Assembly (NCBI GenBank): GCA_000934385.1
Contig: KN880873.1
Location: 1 to 13,911, forward strand
Length of the DNA: 13,911 nt
Source: Cylindrobasidium torrendii FP15055 ss-10
Lineage: Eukaryota; Basidiomycota; Agaricomycetes; Agaricales; Physalacriaceae
Direction of reading: 5' to 3'
Shown here: piece by piece, positions 7,815 to 13,911 of the stretch
Layout of the letters: each line of letters opens with the position of its first letter
How positions within the stretch are numbered: the stretch's first letter is position 1
The notes under the pieces: model-generated
The model's database searches: none
What the model saw: only the letters and a program-made list of their open reading frames with translations
Told to the model about the DNA's origin: nothing
Position numbers and translations under genes: made by a program

Positions 7815-8656
7815 ATGAACCACACAGACGAGAGCCAGCGAAACCGGTTCATGGAGGACACCGCAGGGATATTCAATGGTGTGTGTGTGTGCATGAAGCG
7901 CGTGATATTCTGTGATCTCATCTCCCTCTTTGTTTCGAATTCGTAGGATTCAACTTTCCTCCTCCTCCCCCTCTGCCTTCGTCCGCAGACCTGTTTAGCG
8001 ACCAAGAGGCGGGACAGGTGTTTAATTTTCTAGACGCGTTCGCGTCTGATGCGGTAGACCCGTTTGCTTCGTTTCAACAATCACAACCACAGCAAGAACA
8101 GCAGCAGCAGAATGGGAACTATGGTTCTGGGTCGGGGACGAATGAGTTTTTCGGTGGTGGGCAGCGATGGGAGCTTTCTGGGCCGTTTGATTCGCAGGGG
8201 TATCATCATCCACCCCAACAAAGACAACAACAACAACACTATGCACAACCAAGCTATACAGCTGAACACCCCGCGAGTGATTTCATGGGACATGTGAACC
8301 ACCACCAATACCTCTCTCTTCCTACGTCGCCTACAACAGCAAATACACCAGCGACGCAGGGAGGAGGAGGGAAAGAGGTTCAACCGAAAGCGCTTCTGTC
8401 TACGCCGCAGAAACGGCTGAACCATATCATGTCTGAGCAGAAGCGGAGGAACGCGATCCGGGATGCGTACGCGCAGCTTATCCATCTCCTCGGGGATCCG
8501 GCGGGTGCGATGCCCACGCGGGGGAGACCCAAAGGGCGCGCGGGGAAGAACACGAAGGGGAAGAGCGGGGTGTTGTTTAGGGCGGTGGAGTATATCAAGT
8601 GGTTGGAGGTCAATCGGGATGCGTTGAAGGAGGAAGTGGAGAGGAGGGGTGGGTAG
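7815..8656 (+). CDS. Class B basic helix-loop-helix transcription factor
   Basis: A predicted 257-residue nuclear DNA-binding protein. Exons are 7815-7878 and 7947-8656, joined in frame as MEDTAGIFN-GFNFPPPPPLPS. The 68-nt intron starts in a (GT)6 tract. Residues 60-160 are rich in Gln, Gly, His and Pro, an activation-domain-like region. The bHLH domain is at about 176-242: basic region KRLNHIMSEQKRRN with the H181/E185/R189 set that in this superfamily predicts binding to CACGTG-type E-boxes. The loop (about 204-228) is long, Gly/Lys/Arg-rich and includes TRGRPKGRAGKNTKGK. Helix 2 is SGVLFRAVEYIKWLE. The protein ends shortly after helix 2, with no leucine zipper. The start ATG is the first in frame. 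Its 3' end converges on the Zn2Cys6 gene. Confidence 0.9.
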
Positions 8657-8739
8657 TACATGTACTTTTAGGAATGATTGAATGTACAGAATATGGGGTT
8701 CACGCATGCGAGCAATCACAGAATACAATACATTACACC

Positions 8740-8745
8740 AATAAA
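8740..8745 (+). terminator. AATAAA polyadenylation signal for the bHLH gene
   Basis: This exact AATAAA is 84 nt past the bHLH stop, inside the 108-bp convergent gap. mRNA cleavage would probably fall at or inside the end of the opposing Zn2Cys6 gene. Confidence 0.4.
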
Positions 8746-8764
8746 TACACATGTACATTGCTTC

Positions 8765-9883
8765 CTACATCCCATCTCCGATGATAAAATTCACGAGACC
8801 GCCCTCTCCCAAGACAAGCTTAACAGGCAAGCGTGGATCGATCCTGATAGGCGCAGAACTCCCTACAAAAATATCTCCCCGTGTCCACCCCGGCATCCCT
8901 CCGCCCGGGTGTGTGAGTGCGGCTGCTTCTCCTTCCGTGAGCGGTCTCCCCTTGGGCGGTGTCGGCGGTGGAGGCATCTTCCCACCACTTTGTTGCTGTT
9001 GCTGGGGTGGTGGAGGAGGTGGAGCGGGAGACGGATGCTCCTGCCCGTCCTCCTCCTCCTCCCTCGCCCGTTTCGCAGGACGAAAGGAGGACGAAGACGC
9101 GCCTGTAAACCGCCCGTGGGTGTCTGTGTAGTACTGCGCCCCGCCGTACGCGGTAGAATACGCCGTCGACGAGCCTGCTGTCGTCGTTGGCCCAAGCGTC
9201 ACTTGGAATGTGGGTTCTTTGGATATCACACCTCCTCCTCCTTGTGGGGATACTATCGCCATTTAGCCATAAACATGGATATACGGGGGATAAACGCACC
9301 TTGGCTTAGGACAGCTGGGTTCAGTGTCGTAGGAGGAGCCTGCTGAGGAGACGTCTGGTTGCTCCCGCCTCCATTCGTCGAAAGCGCATTCGATGGATCA
9401 GGATACGCACACGTCGCTGCTATCCCTCGCTTCACACACGCCTGGCATGGCAGAGACTCCGAGCATCGTGTCTATTCCATCCTCAGTTTTATTTCTTAAA
9501 ATGAACTGGGGAGACATTACCTTTCCTGTATGACACGCCACACACGCTTTACGCACACTCGGTCCCTTTGGTTTCCGCGTAGGCGTCTCCAACGCCCCTC
9601 CTCCTCCTCCTCCTCCATCCCCGTGCGCAGACAAAGGCGACTGATGGATCGTCGGAGACGGATTCCCCGACCTCTGTCCATGGTGTTGCTGCTGCAGCGT
9701 CTGCTGAAACGAAGACGGATGCTGCTGGGGCGATGGGTTATGCTGCTGATGCGGTGAAGGATGAGGAGGCTGCTGGTGCATCGCATGCGGATCCATCGTC
9801 GGCGACCCGTGTCCCGAACGCGCTGGTGGGAGGTGCTGCATCGATGTCCCGGGACCGACCATCGACCGTGGGCGCGTAGACAT
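8765..9883 (-). CDS. Zn(II)2Cys6 fungal-type transcription factor
   Basis: A predicted 340-residue nuclear DNA-binding protein. Exons are 9883-9521, 9471-9300 and 9252-8765. Intron 1 is 49 nt (GTAATG...GGAATAG) and intron 2 is 47 nt (GTGCGT...GCGATAG, CTAAA branch). The first 100 residues are rich in His, Gln, Pro and Ser and end in a Gly run. The zinc cluster at 114-142 has spacing C-x2-C-x6-C-x5-C-x2-C-x8-C (C114, C117, C124, C130, C133, C142), the binuclear pattern unique to fungi. Intron 1 falls inside it, after K121. A probable nuclear signal, RPAKRAREEEED, and Pro/Gln runs follow; the C-terminus is hydrophobic (LVNFIIGDGM). There is no fungal_trans middle domain. A TTG 15 nt upstream is not used as the start; ATG at 9883 is preferred. 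Target genes are unknown. Confidence 0.88.
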
Positions 9884-10368
9884 AAACACAATAACCAATC
9901 ACAATGACAACACAAGGACGCCCTCCTACAAACAACAGGATTTTATTCAAAGCGCGATGGAAATGCCACTCAAACACGCGTCCAACCACAAAGGCGATGA
10001 AAAGAGGCAAGGGCGCCGCGGCGTGTTGTGTTGTGTTTCCAAACAAAGCAATCCAAGTACGTGTTGCTGATCTCAGCGGTAAGTATTCGGCCTGGCGGCG
10101 GACGGGTGGGATCGGTGTTGCGGCGCGCGGACGGTGATGGTTAAGGAAAGAGGGATCACGTCTTGCCCCCCTCCGGCCGTGAGAGTCACCCCCACATCAT
10201 CCGATCGTGCTGAGTACCCATCTCCCCATGCGTCTTCATCCGCTCTTCCATCCATCCGAATGTAGCTATACACTCACGTTATGCTAAAGTCGCATCGATA
10301 ACGCCCTTGCCCCTCTTCCCGCTCCCCGTCGCGCGCGAACACAGCACACCCACCGAAGCTCCTTTCAT
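9884..10368. promoter_or_regulatory. Upstream region of the Zn2Cys6 gene and 5' flank of tRNA-Tyr copy C
   Basis: There is no gene here. A CCAAT (9895-9899) lies too close to the start codon to be a clear promoter box. A CGGCCG hexamer occurs near 10172. The last 50 bp before the tRNA share short identities (CACCCACCG, TTCATCCGACC) with the flank of tRNA-Tyr copy A. Confidence 0.35.
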
Positions 10369-10452
10369 CCGACCTTAGCTCAGTTGGAAGAGCGCGAGAC
10401 TGTAATGGTTAAAATCATCTTGAGGTCGCCTGTTCGAGCCAGGCAGGTCGGA
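10369..10452 (+). tRNA. tRNA-Tyr (GTA), copy C, 11-nt intron
   Basis: The exons are identical to copies A and B. Anticodon GTA is at 10402-10404. The intron (10406-10416, TGGTTAAAATC) follows A37. Mature length is 73 nt. It is followed 245 bp later by tRNA-Trp copy 3 in the same orientation. Confidence 0.95.
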
Positions 10453-10473
10453 GTAAGAGATCGGTCCAAGTTC

Positions 10474-10478
10474 TTTTT
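10474..10478 (+). terminator. Pol III terminator (T5) of tRNA-Tyr copy C
   Basis: Five T, 21 nt past the tRNA end. Confidence 0.75.
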
Positions 10479-10697
10479 GGTTGATAGCTAATACATGCTA
10501 CAATATTGAGAACATAAGACCTCTCAGTCTGAAGCACAGAAGACCAATGGGCATATGCATCCCAGGTCCCTCCCCGGAAGGCTTAACGAGACTGTGAATA
10601 CTGATTGCCAAGTAAATATGATTCCTCGGCCCTATGTCCTCTTCTCTTGTCTCCTTGTCGTCAAAATCTGGCAAGGTCATCCAGATCTTGGGTATCC

Positions 10698-10779
10698 GAC
10701 CCCTTAGCTCAGCGGTAGAGCGTGTGATTCCAGCTTAGGAACCTCCACAAGGTCGTCCGTTCAATCCGGGCAGGGGTCA
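10698..10779 (+). tRNA. tRNA-Trp (CCA), copy 3, 10-nt intron
   Basis: The exons match copies 1 and 2 except for one T-to-C change in the D loop (AGCGGTA instead of AGTGGTA). Anticodon CCA is at 10730-10732. The intron (10734-10743) lies between 37 and 38; its GGAA can pair with UUCC of the anticodon loop. Mature length is 72 nt. The 3' flank begins TATAT, as does that of copy 2. Confidence 0.93.
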
Positions 10780-11174
10780 TATATTGTTAGACTCGTAGTT
10801 TTTGGATGGGTTTGAGCAGAAGAAATGTAAGCCTCGATCCGACTCGAGAGTCCAGAATCCAGATTCATTGACCTCGCAACGACGCCGTGAAATCGCGCTC
10901 TATTTCCAAACTTCTACCACATACGCACATTTTTTACAAGGGAGAAAAACCAAGAAAGATGGTGTTTCGTTTCGTGAGTTACAACATGACTACATAACTA
11001 CAAGTACACGCCCACAAGCGGGGCCCATGGGGTAAGTAAAAGAAATAATAAGAAGAAGGGAGTTGGGAGACATAGTAAGAAGGGCAGACACAGCAGGACA
11101 GCAGACAAGAAAAAAAGAAAAAAGAGATTCGGATATATGTAGATAGATACTTAGTTGAATCGATAAGCGTGTGC
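10780..11174. other. Intergenic DNA and 3' UTR of the GATA-like gene
   Basis: There is no gene here. A CTCGA-N6-TCGAG hairpin motif lies at 10833-10848. From about 11034 to 11130 the plus strand is purine-rich, so the 3' UTR of the minus-strand GATA-like gene is pyrimidine-rich with U runs. No AATAAA was recognised. Confidence 0.4.
10799..10803 (+). terminator. Pol III terminator (T5) of tRNA-Trp copy 3
   Basis: Five T, 19 nt past the tRNA end. Confidence 0.75.
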
Positions 11175-12974
11175 TCATGGGGCATGGGCAGCACCCCCGT
11201 CGTCCTTGTCGGCTACTCCTTCTGGCTCTGACGCGTCTGCGAGTGTTGCAATGGGTGGGCTGACAGGCTGCTTCTGTTGAGGCTGAGGCTGAGGCTGCGG
11301 TTGAGGCTGGGGTGATGGCTGGACAACCTCCACGACATCCTCCTCCTCTTCCTCACCCTCAACCTCCATCTCGCCGTCCGCGTCCGCATCCTCATCCGCC
11401 TCACCATCCCTGTCACTCCCCGCCGCAGCCCCCACCACCACCGCCACCGCCTGTTGCTCTACTTCCGCTTTCTGGTGTCGCGGACTGATGACTCTAGGCG
11501 CTTGAGGTGCATCCTGGGAATAGTTCGGATAACTATTGAGTCGCGCACTCGCCTGGCTCGCGGCAGCCGGCACCTCGGGGCTCACCACCACCGTATCCGT
11601 CCTCGCCAGCGCCTGCTGCCCAGGTTGCTGCTGCTGCTGCTGCTGGGCATTCGTCACCACCACAGGCATGATAACCCTGCCCATCACACTCCCATTCGGG
11701 CCTGCATGCATCGCACCGGCGTTGTTCCCCGCCAGCGCAGGAACCGGCATCCCTCCACCACCACTTCCCGCTCCTCCTCCGCCTCCTCCCAAGACAGTAG
11801 ACGACGTCGAAGAACTCAGCGTGTTCCTTCGCTCGACGCGCTTCATCTTCTTCCGGCAACGGTCACAGACAGTCCCAGGCCCCATCGGCCCAGGTCCCCA
11901 CTTCTCGATACACTTGTCCTCCTTGTACCTCCCTGGCTCACCACACGACCGACATATCCGCTGCCCCATCTCGTTCGTCGCAGGATACGTTCTCGCCGGG
12001 GCGTCCTGGTTGTTCACGTTGTTGTTGCTGTTGCTGTTGTGCTGGGGAGGAATAGACGCGTGCGGCGGCGCAGCACCGTTCATGTTGGTTGGGTATGGGA
12101 TGTGCTGGGTGCTCGCTACGACGCCTGGGGGGTATTTCGCGCGTTTCGCTGGGGGCGCGCCGGTCACGACAGGCGCAAAGACGTGTGTTTGGTACGAGCC
12201 GCCTGAGCCGCCTCTGCTGGGAGCGTGCTGCTGCTGTTGCTGGGCTCCTCCTCCACCGCCTTGGTGTTGTTGATCTGCAGCCTCAAGAATCATCTCGTCT
12301 ATCGACGGACTACGCGACCCATCTTCGCGCTACACACAAAAGACATGAGTAACAGAAAGTATCAACCGTAGTTGGGCAACCAAAACACACACCTTGCGTT
12401 TCTCACGCCAGACGCGTGTGCCCGTGTTCACGTCGGTCACGAGTGGGACGGGCGCCGTGTTGAGTGCACCGTGGTGGAGAGGTTCGCCTTCGCGCCAGAC
12501 GCCACCTTTCTGGCTGAACAGCCTGTCCAGTCCACTGCGCGCATCCCGGCTATGCTGGTCCAGCACCATAAGGTAGTCCCGAAGCTGGGCCCACTGGTCG
12601 GACATCGCCAGTCTCCGCGCAGTCTCGCGGTCCCTGGCCGCCCGTAGCTCATAGATATCCTTCTGCATCGCCTCCACCACTTGTGGGCTGATACTCGCTG
12701 CTCCCGCCCCTGCACTCCCTCCCCCATTTCCATTCTGATGATGATTCGGTGGTGAAGAGACGCTGTTCGCGTTCGTGGTACTGATGTTCGTCGCGGATGG
12801 TCCAGATGCCGACGCGTAGCGTTGCCAATAGTCCGCGCGGTCTCTCTCCTTCCGTAATTGCTCCTGCAGGTCCTCGATTTGTTTATACGCATCGCCTAGG
12901 ATCGTCGCCAGCTGCGTGTTCGTCGGCCCGCCTCCACTGCCACTCCGCCCCGTCGGGTCGATCGCTGCCGCCAT
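11175..12974 (-). CDS. Coiled-coil protein with a GATA-like zinc finger (predicted transcriptional regulator)
   Basis: A predicted 578-residue nuclear protein. Exons are 12974-12393 and 12329-11175; the 63-nt intron (12330-12392; GTGTGTG...TGTGTAG) joins in frame as VWREKRK-REDGSRSPSIDE. Two helical coiled-coil segments lie at about 21-52 (ILGDAYKQIEDLQEQLRKER) and 98-152 (VVEAMQKDIYELRAARDRE). The zinc finger spans 320-352: CRSC (C320, C323), internal C334, and CDRC (C349, C352), with W338, GPMGPGT and a basic tail RKKMKRVERR. The W...GP-GP-T-C-x2-C layout is that of fungal GATA fingers, but the central spacer is 25 residues instead of 17-20, and the canonical NAC is DRC. The rest is low complexity: Gln, Asn, Gly runs, an acidic block EDADADGEMEVEGEEEEED near 520, and PQ dipeptides. 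GATA-site binding is inferred, not certain. Confidence 0.82.
11278..11312. repeat. GAGGCT-type hexanucleotide repeat (Pro-Gln dipeptides)
   Basis: Imperfect tandem hexamers within the GATA-like gene encode the PQPQPQPQ tract of the C-terminal region. Confidence 0.7.
11628..11645. repeat. (CTG)6 triplet repeat encoding a Gln run
   Basis: Six perfect CTG units on the plus strand read as CAG codons in the GATA-like gene. With one adjoining CAA they encode seven Gln. Such tracts vary in length between strains. Confidence 0.9.
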
Positions 12975-13217
12975 CTGATCTCCTTTTCTCCAAAAAAAGT
13001 CCTAGAAATTCGTATATTTCTCCCTTTCTCCCTGGGTGTATCACCGTCGAATGGAAATGATGACGTGTCAAGTCCACAGAACCCCAGTCTTGCGCGCGAG
13101 TCTGTATAGTTGTAGTCGTAGTTGGGGGGAAAAGGACAAGGTTCGAAAGTGAGCGTGGGAACGAACGAACACCCACACGAAAGGCCCGCGCCGCGCGCCC
13201 GGCTGCCTTTTTTTACC

Positions 13218-13224
13218 CTTTATA
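13218..13224 (-). promoter_or_regulatory. TATA-like element for the GATA-like gene
   Basis: TATAAAG on the minus strand, in a clean context after a poly-A/T run, about 245 nt upstream of the start codon. The distance would imply a 5' UTR of about 200 nt. Confidence 0.3.
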
Positions 13225-13619
13225 TCCCCGTCCGAATCACGCGCTGCACCCTGGGCGCTGATTGGCGCCCCCCGATCGATGCGAAAACATCAGATTTTTT
13301 GATCCCGCATGCGACAGGCACCAGGCACCCCGGCCGACAACAGCCCCCAGCCCCAAAATGGTTTCCCTCCGTCTGTTGGTGCGCGCCTGCCTCTTTCGGC
13401 AAACTCCTCTCCCACAGTGTCCGGCGGTTCTGGCTGGGGGCTACCCAAGTACCACCCGTCTCTCACTCGAATAGGCTCGGCATCGGGCATGTGTGCTTGC
13501 ATATGCATGGCCTTGCCTCTATCCGCCTGCCGTCAAGACCCAGGCTCTTTCTGACTCCTCCCTCAGCTCAGAGCTTGTATTACTATTAGCTTCGCACCGA
13601 GGACATCTCATCGTTTATC

Positions 13620-13730
13620 ATGCCTGCCTCCCACGGCCGAGTACAAACGCGAACCTCGATCCAGCTCGAGGTTTCAACTTTCAATCATAATTCTTTCTCA
13701 CGCTCCCCATCCGCTTTCCCTCCCACTTGA
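13620..13730 (+). other. Upstream ORF of 36 codons
   Basis: The ORF starts MPASHGRVQTRT and ends FPPT at a TGA in the leader of the probable gene at 13784. It contains the hairpin at 13652-13673. If transcribed, it could reduce initiation at the downstream ATG. It may also lie upstream of the transcription start and mean nothing. Confidence 0.2.
13652..13673. repeat. Inverted repeat, 8-bp stem with 6-nt loop
   Basis: AACCTCGA and TCGAGGTT flank TCCAGC; the stem is perfect. It lies in the leader region before 13784. Confidence 0.8.
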
Positions 13731-13783
13731 GTCTTGCGCGCTGATTCATTTCCACTTTGTCTTGTGTCTTCAAATCACATCAC

Positions 13784-13911
13784 ATGACTTTACTCAGCGC
13801 TGGTCCCGGTATGTACTCTTTGGCTTGCTCTCGTGCCGCAATGAACTTAAGCAGAGAAAAATACACTCAGAGCTGACTGAGTGTATGCGCGATGCTTGAG
13901 TAGAAGGTGTG
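13784..13911 (+). CDS. Probable 5' end of a gene running out of the window (first exon 8 codons)
   Basis: ATG at 13784 in the context ATCACATCACATG, after a long pyrimidine-rich leader, opens MTLLSAGP. One base into the next codon comes a textbook donor, GTATGT (13809). Only exon 13784-13808 can be defined; the AG sites at 13852-13870 that I tested give early stops, so the acceptor probably lies beyond the window. Product unknown. The call rests on leader composition and donor quality only. Confidence 0.35.
13861..13886. repeat. Perfect inverted repeat, 10-bp stem with 6-nt loop
   Basis: ATACACTCAG and CTGAGTGTAT flank AGCTGA. The stem has no mismatch. It lies within the predicted first intron of the gene starting at 13784. 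Confidence 0.9.

Larger units (their letters stand above)
12975..13783. promoter_or_regulatory. Divergent promoter region between the GATA-like gene (-) and a probable gene (+)
   Basis: There is no gene in about 0.8 kb. On the minus strand a TATAAAG lies at 13218-13224, about 245 nt before the GATA-like ATG. The sequence GATTGG (13260-13265) is a CCAAT-type box in minus orientation. An 11-bp inverted repeat (AGCCCCCAGCC at 13342-13352, its complement at 13432-13442) flanks about 80 nt. The last 100 nt before 13784 are pyrimidine-rich, as in fungal promoters near the transcription start. A 36-codon upstream ORF starts at 13620. Confidence 0.4.

Noticed and set aside
1679..10779. The tRNA genes as mitochondrial DNA inserted in the nucleus
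   Set aside because: Sequences match nuclear eukaryotic features (CCA anticodon for Trp, C1-G72 for Tyr, introns after 37, Pol III terminators), not AT-rich fungal mitochondrial tRNAs.
11454..12273. Two open frames of about 250 codons on the plus strand
   Set aside because: Both are antisense to the GATA-like gene and consist of Arg/His-rich or Cys/Pro-rich low complexity made by complementing Gln and Gly codons.
1..13911. CRISPR array, insertion sequence, prophage or biosynthetic cluster
   Set aside because: There are no regularly spaced repeats, transposase, terminal repeats with target duplications, or pathway enzyme sets; the gene content is ordinary fungal nuclear.

Overview
The window is nuclear DNA of a filamentous fungus, most likely a mushroom-forming basidiomycete (Agaricomycetes). 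The grounds are dense genes, many 47-68 nt GT-AG introns with short branch sites, nuclear tRNA genes with tiny introns after position 37, and low-complexity basidiomycete-style transcription factors. The species cannot be named from the sequence. There is no plasmid, phage, CRISPR or recognisable transposon.

Layout: 1-1201 (+) is the 3' part of the eEF2 translation elongation factor gene, with five exons visible. A tRNA-Trp (-) lies at 1679-1763. A SNF5/SFH1-family chromatin-remodelling subunit (-) occupies 1952-3649 in three exons, and a tRNA-Tyr (+) is at 3972-4057. A gene-poor stretch (4058-4886) contains one possible gene relic. A Gfo/Idh/MocA-family NAD(P) oxidoreductase (-) lies at 4887-6093 in two exons. 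tRNA-Trp (-) and tRNA-Tyr (-) follow at 6503 and 6768. A class B bHLH transcription factor (+, 7815-8656, two exons) is convergent with a Zn(II)2Cys6 transcription factor (-, 8765-9883, three exons). tRNA-Tyr (+) and tRNA-Trp (+) are at 10369 and 10698. A coiled-coil protein with a GATA-like zinc finger (-) occupies 11175-12974 in two exons. The window ends in a pyrimidine-rich leader that probably introduces another (+) gene starting at 13784.

The protein genes do not form a pathway. eEF2 is housekeeping, SNF5 remodels chromatin, three genes are predicted DNA-binding proteins, and one is a metabolic dehydrogenase. All models were built by hand from splice signals, reading frame and family motifs.

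The most unusual feature is a dispersed set of six tRNA genes that serve only Tyr (GTA, three copies) and Trp (CCA, three copies). The mature sequences are identical for Tyr and differ by one D-loop base for Trp. Every Tyr copy has a different intron length (13, 9 and 11 nt), and the Trp copies have 13, 0 and 10 nt. Two Tyr-Trp pairs stand in inverted orientation on either side of the bHLH/Zn2Cys6 block.
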